A DNA stretch of 7,478 bases from CAZYTO01 sp964650405 (GTDB lineage Bacteria > Acidobacteriota > Thermoanaerobaculia > Gp7-AA8), in the NCBI GenBank assembly GCA_964650405.1, contig CAZYTO010000279.1:1-7478 (forward strand). Direction: 5' to 3'. Below the pieces are notes generated by a model. The model was not told where the DNA came from. It did no database searches and saw nothing but the letters and a program-made list of their open reading frames with translations. The position numbers and the translations under genes are program-made. The first letter of the stretch is position 1, and each line of letters opens with the position of its first letter. Positions 1 through 5,541 of this stretch are shown here, one piece after another.

Positions 1-971
1 GTCTCTATCCGGGGCAGCGGAGCGGCCACGTACGTACCGAAGAGGCTCGTGTGGGCCTCGCGGAACAGCTCCTCGTCCCGGTTGAAGTCGGCGGCGTTCT
101 GGTAATGCGCCAGCGCCTCGGCGAGCAGTTTCGAGGCCCGGATGCGGTCGTTCAAGGAGTAGGCCAGTCCCTCCTTCGCCACTCCGAGGGCGTACTGGCG
201 GTAGGCCTCCTGATCGCGGTTGTGCATCTCGGGAACGGCCGAGACGGCGGCGAGGTAGTCGTCCCACTTCCCGCTCTCCGCCAGGGGGATGAAGTTCTCG
301 AAGCTGCCCTTCGGCACCAGCACCTGCACCCGGTCGGTGGTCGGCACGATGCGCGCGGCCACGATGGCGGCGGCGTCATGGAGCAGGTCGTCCATCACCT
401 GCTCGCGGGTGGGCGCGTTCTCGCCACCCTCGTACTTGCGCCGGAACTCGCGGTCGAACGGGCCGGAGTCGAGCACGTGCCCCTTGCCGTCGCGGATCTC
501 GAACGTCCCTTCTAGGTTGCCCTGCAAGTGCTTGAAGCGCTTCGTGACCGGCACGTTGCCGTAGACCGGCTTCCGCTCGTACTTCCCCTTCGACGCGTTC
601 CACTCGTCCTTCGTCCCGGTCTGCTTGTACTCGTAGTCGGTCTTCGTCTCCCACGTGTCGTCGGCGTCGAGGCGCAGCAGGGAGAGGCGGACGTCCAGGT
701 CGGGCGCGCCGGAGGAGGCGATGCGCGGATCCCCGGCCGTGATCGCGTCCTGGGTCAGCTTCTGCAGTGATTCCGCGTCGCTGATGCCATCGCTGCGGAC
801 GCTCGTGGCCTTAACCCGCAGCCGCACTCCCGCGACGTTGATGGCCGGCGGGCGCGTCCGGGCCATCGCCACGGCGCGTTTCGTGAAGCCGAACCCCTCC
901 CGCGCCAGGACAGGGAGGGCGGATGAGGCGGCGAGGACGACGACGAGGAGGATGCCGGCGCGACGGGGCAT
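1..971 (-). CDS. Secreted protein of unknown function, C-terminus beyond window
   Basis: The minus frame is open from an ATG at 971 to the window edge, giving 323 residues without a stop, so the C-terminus is missing. An AAGGAG ribosome binding site (977-982) lies 5 nt before the ATG. Residues 1-23 form a signal peptide: two Arg, a hydrophobic run, then an ALPVLA end suited to signal peptidase I, so the protein is probably periplasmic or surface-exposed. Residues 90-180 look beta-rich (DLDVRLSLLRL, then GTFEIRDGKG). Residues 190-215 form a helix and strand (DDLLHDAAAIVAARIVPT). Residues 225-310 are helical and TPR-like (ESGKWDDYLAAV, YRQYALGVAKEGLAY, KLLAEALAHYQNAADF), which suggests a repeat scaffold. 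I do not recognise a named family. It lies 35 nt downstream of the small membrane-protein gene ending at 1007, so co-transcription is plausible. The frame is certain; the function is unknown. Confidence 0.85.
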   Translation of the reverse strand, partial: MPRRAGILLVVVLAASSALPVLAREGFGFTKRAVAMARTRPPAINVAGVRLRVKATSVRSDGISDAESLQKLTQDAITAGDPRIASSGAPDLDVRLSLLRLDADDTWETKTDYEYKQTGTKDEWNASKGKYERKPVYGNVPVTKRFKHLQGNLEGTFEIRDGKGHVLDSGPFDREFRRKYEGGENAPTREQVMDDLLHDAAAIVAARIVPTTDRVQVLVPKGSFENFIPLAESGKWDDYLAAVSAVPEMHNRDQEAYRQYALGVAKEGLAYSLNDRIRASKLLAEALAHYQNAADFNRDEELFREAHTSLFGTYVAAPLPRIE

Positions 972-1006
972 GGACGCTCCTTGACAACGAGTTGTGTAGG
1001 GGAATC

Positions 1007-1249
1007 CTAGCGCACTCGCCGCAGGCGTGACCACGTCAGGGCGCCGGCACCGGCCACCAGCCACAGCACGATCCAGCCGGCGGGCGCGCTGCGCATCCAG
1101 TTCCACATGGCCAGCGTGATGGCCCACAAGCCGTACACCAGCAGGAACATCCGCCGGTGATGCCGGTCGTCCTCCACCCCCGCCGCGAAGCTGGCACCGA
1201 GGATGAGGGCCGGAAGCACCCCGAGGGCGATGTTGACGAGGAGGAGCAA
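1007..1249 (-). CDS. Small three-helix membrane protein, hypothetical (80 aa)
   Basis: The encoded protein has three hydrophobic segments, at about residues 1-22 (LLLVNIALGVLPALILGAS), 34-50 (MFLLVYGLWAITLAMWN) and 58-72 (GWIVLWLVAGAGALTW). It ends in a basic tail, SRLRRVR. The loop between helices 1 and 2 is charged (GVEDDRHHRR), so this is an inner-membrane protein of unknown role. The reading frame stays open far upstream, but that part crosses repeat hairpins and is not protein-like. I chose the TTG at 1249, which has an AGGA-type site about 6 nt upstream and starts directly at the first helix. No ATG or GTG lies near the first helix, so the exact start is uncertain. The putative ribosome binding site directly abuts GGCACTC heptamer repeats. 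It is followed 35 nt later by the secreted-protein gene. Confidence 0.6.
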   Translation of the reverse strand: MLLLVNIALGVLPALILGASFAAGVEDDRHHRRMFLLVYGLWAITLAMWNWMRSAPAGWIVLWLVAGAGALTWSRLRRVR

Positions 1250-1259
1250 GTCGAGTCCT

Positions 1260-1315
1260 GAGTGCCGAGTGCCGAGCCGAGGGGCGTGGGTCAGGTGTGA
1301 CCAGGCCCGGCACTC
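1260..1315. repeat. GAGTGCC heptamer repeats with an inverted unit
   Basis: Two perfect tandem GAGTGCC units lie at 1260-1273, followed by a degenerate third. One unit in the opposite orientation (GGCACTC) lies at 1309-1315 and could pair with the first. The same word occurs in the other orientation at 3319-3346. The array sits immediately upstream of the putative ribosome binding site of the 80-aa membrane protein. Confidence 0.6.
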
Positions 1316-1320
1316 TATCG

Positions 1321-1410
1321 CGTCCGTCCCTCGAGTGGCGACACTCTCGCAGCCCGGGTGACGGCCAGGGGAGCCGTCACGCGAGAATGCCGCCACTTCA
1401 GGGACGGACG
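1321..1410. repeat. Structured palindromic element, copy A
   Basis: This is a 90-bp imperfect palindrome. The terminal arms are perfectly complementary over 10 bp (1321-1330 with 1401-1410). Further pairing is 1334-1340 with 1391-1397 (7 bp), 1345-1350 with 1381-1386 (6 bp) and the apical stem 1358-1365 with 1373-1380 (GTGACGGC/GCCGTCAC). The loop is 1366-1372 (CAGGGGA). The left side has an unpaired AGCCCGG (1351-1357). A second copy lies at 1518-1603. It could be a REP/MITE-like element or a structured RNA; the orientation of any transcript is unknown. Confidence 0.75.
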
Positions 1411-1517
1411 TCGCTGCTGGCGAACGAACCGGCGGGCTCGCATGTGGGAGGTTGCTTGCCCGATAGAACGTCGACGACAGACGCAGCGAAGAACGAGCAG
1501 GAATCCACTCCCGCCGG

Positions 1518-1603
1518 CCGTTCGCCAAGTGGCGACACCCTCGCAGCCCGGGTGACGGCCAGGGGTTGCCGTCACGCGAGGAATGCCGCCGCTTCACGAA
1601 CGG
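1518..1603. repeat. Structured palindromic element, copy B
   Basis: This second copy of the palindrome at 1321-1410 lies 194 bp further on in the same orientation. Its core 1528-1593 matches copy A at about 61 of 66 aligned positions. Stems are 1518-1524 with 1597-1603, 1528-1534 with 1587-1593 (one G-T type pair), 1539-1544 with 1576-1581 and 1552-1559 with 1568-1575. The AGCCCGG bulge (1545-1551) and a CAGGGG loop are conserved. The outer stem differs from copy A in base sequence but still pairs perfectly. The 107 bp between the copies shows no gene I can support. Confidence 0.75.
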
Positions 1604-1635
1604 AACGCTTGAAGCGCACGTCCGCCGAAGCGTGA

Positions 1636-1941
1636 CTAGCGGCGCGGAGGCGAGCGGGGATCGGACTGGACGGGGATGAGAACGAAGCGCCAGGTCACGC
1701 GCCGCGGCTCGAGCAGGGCCAGCGCCATGAGCGCGGCGATGACCACGAACAGCGGCAGGAGGAGCGCGAGGTGATCGAGAACGTCGCGCTCGGCACTGAG
1801 GTCGTCCGAGACGGAGATGATGGGGAACAGCAGGGCGATGGCACAGAGGAGCGCGATCTGCACACGGCGGCTCTTCGGCCGGAAGGCAACCAACAGTCCG
1901 GCGCTGACGAGCAGCCACGTGATGTTGAGAAGGGTTTCCAT
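1636..1941 (-). CDS. Small three-helix membrane protein, hypothetical (101 aa)
   Basis: Three transmembrane segments are visible at about residues 3-19 (TLLNITWLLVSAGLLVA), 27-44 (VQIALLCAIALLFPIIS) and 58-78 (LALLLPLFVVIAALMALAL). A basic stretch (RPKSRR) follows helix 1. After helix 2 comes an acidic segment, SVSDDLSAERD. The C-terminus is polar and Arg/Pro-rich. The LLFPIISVSDDL segment resembles small membrane hypotheticals I associate with Acidobacteriota; this is recalled, not searched. The start is the ATG at 1941. No strong ribosome binding site precedes it, and a TATACT box lies about 42 nt upstream. The function is unknown. The gene is in the same direction as the next membrane-protein gene, but a 386-bp gap with two hairpins separates them, so an operon is doubtful. 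Confidence 0.75.
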   Translation of the reverse strand: METLLNITWLLVSAGLLVAFRPKSRRVQIALLCAIALLFPIISVSDDLSAERDVLDHLALLLPLFVVIAALMALALLEPRRVTWRFVLIPVQSDPRSPPRR

Positions 1942-1983
1942 CGCGCTTGACGCGGACAGTCGATGACCGGCCGTCCGCGACGA

Positions 1984-2014
1984 AGTATACGTCTTCGACT
2001 ACGCAAACGGCCAA
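1984..2014 (-). promoter_or_regulatory. Possible promoter of the 101-aa membrane protein
   Basis: On the minus strand a TATACT -10 box lies at 1989-1984. A weak -35 candidate, TTGGCC, lies at 2014-2009 with a long 19-nt spacer. The surrounding 1980-2050 stretch is distinctly AT-richer than the genes. The predicted leader before the ATG at 1941 is about 35 nt. Confidence 0.3.
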
Positions 2015-2049
2015 AGGTTTCGGTCGAAAAGATTCCTAAAGAATGAACA

Positions 2050-2075
2050 GTGCGCCGGACCGGGGTCCGGCGCAC
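2050..2075 (-). terminator. Terminator hairpin after glutamine synthetase
   Basis: This is a perfect 12-bp inverted repeat (GTGCGCCGGACC with GGTCCGGCGCAC) with a 2-nt centre. It lies 12 nt past the glutamine synthetase stop codon. On the minus strand it is followed by TGTTCATTCTTT, a mixed T-rich tract. This fits an intrinsic terminator with an imperfect U-tract. Confidence 0.75.
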
Positions 2076-2087
2076 ATGTCGGAAAGG

Positions 2088-3098
2088 CTAGTCTCCGCAA
2101 ACGGTCTCGATGAGGATTGCACACACCTGGTACGGGTCCATGTTGGCGGCCGGGCGGCGATCTTCGAAGTAGCCCATGCCTGTGTTCGCCGTCTGCATCG
2201 GAATGCGAACCGAGGCCCCGCGGTCGCTCACGCCGTAGCGGAAGGCGTGGATGGGAGCGGTCTCATGCAGTCCGGTCAGACGCTCTTCATTGTGAGCGCC
2301 GTAGACGGCGATGTGCTGGTCGTGTTTCGCCTCCAGCTTCTTCATGGCCGCTTCGATCACCTTCATGCCGCCCTCGGCGCGCGTCCCCTTCGTGGAGAAG
2401 TTCGTGTGCGCTCCGGCACCGTTCCAGTCGCCCTTGACCGGCTTCGGATAAAGCGTGGCGCTGACGCCGAACTCCTCGCCGATGCGGTACAGCAGCCAGC
2501 GCGCGAGCCACAGCTCGTCCGCCACGTCCAGCGGCCCGAGAGCGCCGACCTGGAACTCCCACTGCCCGGGCATGACCTCGGCGTTGGTGCCGACGATGGA
2601 GATGCCGGCCCGCATGCATGCGTCGGCATGCGCTTCGACGACGTCGCGGCCGAAGACTTCGTCCGCGCCGACTCCGCAGTAGTAGCCGCCCTGCGGCGCG
2701 GGGAAGCCGTGATCCGGCCAGCCCAGCGGGCGGTTTCCGTCGAAGAAGGTGTACTCCTGCTCGATGCCAAACCACGGCTCGTGCGACTTGTACTTCTCGG
2801 CCACGTCCCGCAGGTGCGCGCGGGTATTGCTCCAGTGGACCGAGCCGTCCGGGTTGAGCACCTCGCAGAGGACGAGGATGTCGCCCTCGCGGTGCAACGG
2901 GTCGGGAATCTGTTTGACCGGACGGAGCATCAGGTCGCTGAAATGGCCGCTGGCCTGGTTGGTGCTCGATCCGTCATAGCCCCACTCGGGGATGTCGGCG
3001 AGCGACTTGACCGGGTCGATGATCTTGGTCTTGGACCGCAGCTTCGCCGTCGGTTTCTGACCGTCGATCCAAATGTATTCGGCCGTGATTTTCTTCAC
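2088..3098 (-). CDS. glnII: Glutamine synthetase, type II (GSII)
   Basis: This cytoplasmic enzyme joins glutamate and ammonium to glutamine using ATP and is central to nitrogen assimilation. The 336-aa length fits the short GSII family (eukaryote-like, also in rhizobia and actinomycetes), not the ~470-aa GSI. Visible motifs are the beta-grasp signature WGYDGSSTNQASG (39-51), metal-site GIEQEYTFF (111-119), EVMPGQWEFQ (174-183), the ATP/glutamate site DWNGAGAHTNFST (224-236), HNEERLTGLHET (269-280), ASVRIP (295-300) and YFEDRRPAANMDPY (310-323). No expected residue appears to be missing. The start is the GTG at 3098, set by AGGAGG 7 nt upstream; the frame is open further upstream to 3602, but that part is repeat sequence. 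A hairpin and a palindrome precede the gene and a terminator follows it. It appears monocistronic. GSII lacks the GSI adenylylation control loop, so control is probably transcriptional or by feedback (inference). Confidence 0.95.
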   Translation of the reverse strand: MKKITAEYIWIDGQKPTAKLRSKTKIIDPVKSLADIPEWGYDGSSTNQASGHFSDLMLRPVKQIPDPLHREGDILVLCEVLNPDGSVHWSNTRAHLRDVAEKYKSHEPWFGIEQEYTFFDGNRPLGWPDHGFPAPQGGYYCGVGADEVFGRDVVEAHADACMRAGISIVGTNAEVMPGQWEFQVGALGPLDVADELWLARWLLYRIGEEFGVSATLYPKPVKGDWNGAGAHTNFSTKGTRAEGGMKVIEAAMKKLEAKHDQHIAVYGAHNEERLTGLHETAPIHAFRYGVSDRGASVRIPMQTANTGMGYFEDRRPAANMDPYQVCAILIETVCGD

Positions 3099-3104
3099 GT
3101 GGAG

Positions 3105-3111
3105 ACCTCCT
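3105..3111 (-). promoter_or_regulatory. Ribosome binding site fixing the glnII GTG start
   Basis: The minus strand reads AGGAGGT, a near-perfect anti-16S match, 7 nt before the GTG at 3098. This decides the start within a reading frame that stays open for another 500 nt upstream. Confidence 0.85.
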
Positions 3112-3140
3112 GGAGTTGTTTGGTTGTGAATGAATACTGG

Positions 3141-3168
3141 CGTGCGCCGGCTTCGAGGATGGCGCACG
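3141..3168 (-). promoter_or_regulatory. Hairpin in the glnII upstream/leader region
   Basis: An 8-bp perfect stem (3141-3148 with 3161-3168, CGTGCGCC/GGCGCACG) encloses a 12-nt loop and lies about 43-70 nt upstream of the GTG. If the transcript starts upstream it is a 5'-leader hairpin. It shares the 9-mer GTGCGCCGG with the terminator stem behind the gene. It has no match that I can recognise to known glutamine riboswitches. Confidence 0.45.
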
Positions 3169-3180
3169 GTAGCAGAGACG

Positions 3181-3194
3181 TTCCGCGCGCGGAA
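3181..3194. promoter_or_regulatory. 14-bp perfect palindrome upstream of glnII
   Basis: TTCCGCGCGCGGAA is a perfect palindrome 83-96 nt upstream of the glnII start. A further TTCCGCG half-like word lies about 13 bp away (3207-3213). The dyad could be an operator for a dimeric regulator. A weak -10 candidate, TACCGT, lies just downstream on the minus strand. The regulator is unknown. Confidence 0.35.
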
Positions 3195-3272
3195 GACTGA
3201 TCTTTTCCGCGACGCTGCGTTAGAATGAAAGACCCGCGGCGAGGCAGGCGCTGACAAACGCCGCCAAGAGGC

Positions 3273-3346
3273 CTGACACCCGATACCCGACACCTGATAC
3301 CACTCGTCACTCAGGCGCGGCACTCGGCACTCAGCACTCGGCACTC
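3273..3346. repeat. Two adjacent degenerate heptamer arrays
   Basis: Positions 3273-3300 are four 7-nt units (CTGACAC, CCGATAC, CCGACAC, CTGATAC). Then come CACTCGT and CACTCAG (3301-3314), a short break, and four units of GGCACTC/AGCACTC at 3319-3346. Unit length is constant while bases vary mainly at fixed positions. The array lies between the diguanylate cyclase stop and glnII. The remaining sequence down to 3200 shows only a weak GCGGCG/CGCCGC hairpin and no gene. Confidence 0.8.
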
Positions 3347-3352
3347 GTCCCG

Positions 3353-4516
3353 CTACTCCGCCTGTCGCGCCTCGGACAGTTCGCCGCCCGGCGCCTGGAA
3401 CGGCTCGCCCGGCCTGGCCACCACCACGCAGTTCTTGCCGCGTGACTTCGCCTCGTACATTGCGGCGTCGGCCCGGCGCAGGAGCTTGTTCTTCTCCTGC
3501 TCGATCGAGTCGGCCGAGGCGGCATCGGGCAGATACGGGGCGACGCCCACGGAGGCGGAGAGGACATCCCGCAAATGGATGGGTGGCATGCTGAAGCCCC
3601 ACTCCCGCTCCAGGAACGTCGTGCCGGCGATCGTGGCCCGGATCTCCTCGGCGACCTTCAACGCCTCTTCCAGCGGCGTCTCGGGCAGGATCATCACGAA
3701 CTCGTCGCCGCCGTAACGGGCCACGGTGGCGTCGACGCTCTGCACGATGCGTTTGAGGAGGAAGCCCACCTCGCGCAACACCTGGCTGCCGGCCAGGTGG
3801 CCGTGGCAGTCGTTGACGAACTTGAAGCGGTCGAGGTCCATGAAGATGAGCGTGGCCGGCTTGCCGCTCTCGTGCGCCATCGACAGCGATTCGGTCAGGC
3901 GCACGTTGAACCAGCGGTCGTTGTACAGACCGGTGAGGTCGTCCTTCTTGGCCAGTTCGTGGGCCCGGCGGGCGTCGAGGGCGTTCTGCAGGGTGAAGGA
4001 CGTGTAGCCGGCGAAGATCTCCAGCAGCGTCTTGTCGCGCTCCGTGAACGTGGAGCCGTCCAGCTTGTTGATCAGCTCCAGCACGCCGCAGACGTGCTTG
4101 CCGATGTAGATGGGAACGCAGACCACCGACTCCGTCTTGTGGCCGAGCTGTTCGTCGATGTCGGCGAAGAAGAACTCGTCCCCCACGACGTTGGTCGAAA
4201 GATACGGCGCGCCGGTCTGGTAGACGCGGCCGACGATGCCGTACTTCGCCGAGAGCCGGCGTCCGATGAGATCGCGGCTGGCGGTTCCGAAGGTGGCGAT
4301 GAAAACGAGCTCGTTCTCCCGGCGCGCCGCCACCTTGCGAAAGGGATCGTCGAGCAGGATGGAGCCCGATTCGCTCGGCACGAACTCGTAGGCCTTCTGA
4401 AGAATCTGGCGGAGGACCAGGTCGAGGTCGATGTCGCTCTTGAGGGTCAGTCCCGCCTTATGGCGCTCCAGGAAGCGCTCGAGCTGGGGGATTTCGAGCG
4501 AATGGAATTGAATCAT
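3353..4516 (-). CDS. GAF-GGDEF diguanylate cyclase (387 aa)
   Basis: This enzyme makes cyclic di-GMP from two GTP and is cytosolic, with no membrane segment. After a short helical lead, residues ~28-180 form a GAF sensor domain (DLDLVLRQILQKAYEFV, GIVGRVYQTGAPYLSTNV, VVCVPIYIGKHVCGVLELIN). A linker helix leads to the GGDEF domain, ~190-368: DDLTGLYNDRWF (192-203), metal-binding FMDLDRFKFVND (225-236), GHLAGSQVL, the intact catalytic RYGGDEF (267-273), and RADAAMYEAKSRGKN near the end. The five-residue-upstream inhibitory RxxD site is absent (SVDA at that position), so classical product inhibition is not expected. The C-terminal ~18 residues are a polar tail. The GAF ligand cannot be read from sequence. 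The ATG at 4516 has a TATAAT box 20 nt upstream but no good ribosome binding site. The gene is divergent from the MBL-fold hydrolase. Confidence 0.93.
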   Translation of the reverse strand: MIQFHSLEIPQLERFLERHKAGLTLKSDIDLDLVLRQILQKAYEFVPSESGSILLDDPFRKVAARRENELVFIATFGTASRDLIGRRLSAKYGIVGRVYQTGAPYLSTNVVGDEFFFADIDEQLGHKTESVVCVPIYIGKHVCGVLELINKLDGSTFTERDKTLLEIFAGYTSFTLQNALDARRAHELAKKDDLTGLYNDRWFNVRLTESLSMAHESGKPATLIFMDLDRFKFVNDCHGHLAGSQVLREVGFLLKRIVQSVDATVARYGGDEFVMILPETPLEEALKVAEEIRATIAGTTFLEREWGFSMPPIHLRDVLSASVGVAPYLPDAASADSIEQEKNKLLRRADAAMYEAKSRGKNCVVVARPGEPFQAPGGELSEARQAE

Positions 4517-4535
4517 CGCCTGTAGACCGCCCCCG

Positions 4536-4541
4536 ATTATA
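4536..4541 (-). promoter_or_regulatory. -10 box of the diguanylate cyclase gene
   Basis: The minus strand carries a consensus TATAAT at 4541-4536, 19 nt before the ATG at 4516, so the predicted leader is only about 12 nt. No good -35 is visible. The box is flanked symmetrically by CCCCG and CGGGG (4531-4535 and 4541-4546 region), a dyad that could be an operator or chance in GC-rich DNA. Confidence 0.5.
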
Positions 4542-4564
4542 CGGGGCCGGGCCCAATATGAAGG

Positions 4565-4613
4565 ATCGCTGTTCGCTGATGGCTGTTCGCTGGTCGCTGG
4601 TCGCCTGACGCTG
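4565..4613. repeat. Degenerate heptamer array, consensus NTCGCTG
   Basis: Seven consecutive 7-nt units run from 4565 to 4613: ATCGCTG, TTCGCTG, ATGGCTG, TTCGCTG, GTCGCTG, GTCGCCT, GACGCTG. They lie in the 143-bp divergent gap between the diguanylate cyclase and hydrolase genes, upstream of both -10 boxes. Confidence 0.75.
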
Positions 4614-4645
4614 TCTCGCCTCTCCGCAAAAGCCCCCGGCCCCCT

Positions 4646-4651
4646 TACAAT
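4646..4651 (+). promoter_or_regulatory. -10 box of the MBL hydrolase, likely leaderless
   Basis: TACAAT at 4646-4651 ends 8 nt before the ATG at 4660, and no ribosome binding site fits in between. Transcription would start at or next to the A of the ATG, giving a leaderless mRNA. The -35 position (4623-4628) is weak. Confidence 0.5.
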
Positions 4652-4659
4652 CCGCGTTC

Positions 4660-5535
4660 ATGCGCAAACTGCTTGCCTTCGCCTCGCTCTTCATCGCCGC
4701 GGCTGCAGTCGGCCAGACCGACTACAGCAAGGTCACCATCAAGGTGGAGAAGGTCTCCGGAAACGTCTACATGCTGGCGGGGGCGGGGGGCAATATCGGC
4801 GCCTGCGTCGGCGACGACGGCATCGTCATCATCGACGACCAGTTCGCACCGCTGGCCCCGAAGATCAAGGAAGCGCTGAAGGGGATCGCCGACAAGCCGG
4901 TCCGCTTCATCCTCAATACGCATTACCACGGCGACCACACGGGCGGGAACGAAGTGTTCGGCCGCGACGGCACGATCATCGCGCAGGAGAACGTCCGCAA
5001 GCGGCTGGCCGCCGGCTCGTCGGCACGCGGCAATGCCACTCCGCCCGCGCCGAAGGGCGCCCTCCCCATCGTCACCTTCAACGACCGCACCACCGTCCAC
5101 CTGAACGGCGAGGACATTCGGGCCACCTACCTTCCCGCCGGGCATACTGACGGCGACTGCGTCGTGGAGTTCCCCAACGCCAAAGTCCTGCACATGGGCG
5201 ACGACTTCTTCAACGGGACGTTCCCCTTCGTGGACGTGGAGAACGGCGGCAGCGTGCGAGGACTGATCAGGAACGTCGACACCGTTCTGGGCCGCATCGA
5301 CGACTCGTATAAGGTCATCCCCGGCCACGGCCCGCTGTCGGACCGCAAGGGCCTGGCCGCGTTCGCCGGCATGCTGAAGGGGACGTGGGGCGCGGTCGAG
5401 GCCGGGGTGAAGGCCGGCAAGACCGCGGATCAACTGAAGGCCGAGAAAGCCCTGGCGAACTGGGACTCGTGGGGCAAAGGCTTCATCAAGATCGACGCAT
5501 GGATCGACACGATCTACAACGAGATCAAGAAGTAG
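4660..5535 (+). CDS. Exported metallo-beta-lactamase-fold hydrolase (291 aa)
   Basis: This is a metal-dependent hydrolase of the MBL superfamily. Residues 1-19 form a signal peptide (MRKLLAF, hydrophobic run, AVGQ), so it acts in the periplasm or outside. The metal ligands are intact: H88, H90, D92 and H93 in THYHGDHTGG, H162 in PAGHTDGDCVV, D181 in HMGDDFF and H223 in IPGHGP. This is the full two-zinc set of the group that includes subclass-B-like and quinoprotein-relative lyase-type enzymes. A helical C-terminal stretch (232-291, TADQLKAEKAL, DAWIDTIYNEIK) follows. The substrate is unknown; such proteins are often annotated as cyclases or beta-lactamase-like, and nothing here shows antibiotic hydrolysis. 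The ATG at 4660 has no ribosome binding site but a -10 box 8 nt upstream. It ends 6 bp from the stop of the convergent hotdog gene. Confidence 0.93.
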   Translation: MRKLLAFASLFIAAAAVGQTDYSKVTIKVEKVSGNVYMLAGAGGNIGACVGDDGIVIIDDQFAPLAPKIKEALKGIADKPVRFILNTHYHGDHTGGNEVFGRDGTIIAQENVRKRLAAGSSARGNATPPAPKGALPIVTFNDRTTVHLNGEDIRATYLPAGHTDGDCVVEFPNAKVLHMGDDFFNGTFPFVDVENGGSVRGLIRNVDTVLGRIDDSYKVIPGHGPLSDRKGLAAFAGMLKGTWGAVEAGVKAGKTADQLKAEKALANWDSWGKGFIKIDAWIDTIYNEIKK

Positions 5536-5541
5536 CTCTTG

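Noticed and set aside
1297..1635. 112-codon plus ORF covering both palindromes, and the idea of a CRISPR array here
   Set aside because: The protein is repeat-derived and low in protein-like features. Only two long palindromic copies exist, 107 bp apart, without regular short repeats and spacers.
1007..2014. A 335-codon minus ORF spanning the gap and both small membrane-protein genes
   Set aside because: It runs through both hairpin copies, reads the 101-aa gene in the wrong frame, and only its last ~80 codons look like protein.
2043..3200. 385-codon plus-strand ORF antisense to glnII
   Set aside because: It is a GC-driven shadow of a certain gene, with no recognisable domain.
3226..3265. 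Intrinsic terminator for the cyclase gene (GCGGCG/CGCCGC)
   Set aside because: The stem is only 6 bp with a 17-nt loop and a weak T-rich tail; not enough to call.
3099..3602. N-terminal extension of glutamine synthetase by ~168 residues
   Set aside because: The extension overlaps the cyclase gene and heptamer repeats, has no family similarity, and a strong AGGAGG/GTG start lies at the normal N-terminus.
3575..4525. 316-codon plus-strand ORF antisense to the cyclase
   Set aside because: It mirrors the GAF-GGDEF coding region; its composition is typical of an antisense shadow.
4645..5433. 262-codon minus ORF antisense to the MBL hydrolase
   Set aside because: The opposite strand has all seven metal ligands and a signal peptide, so this is a shadow.
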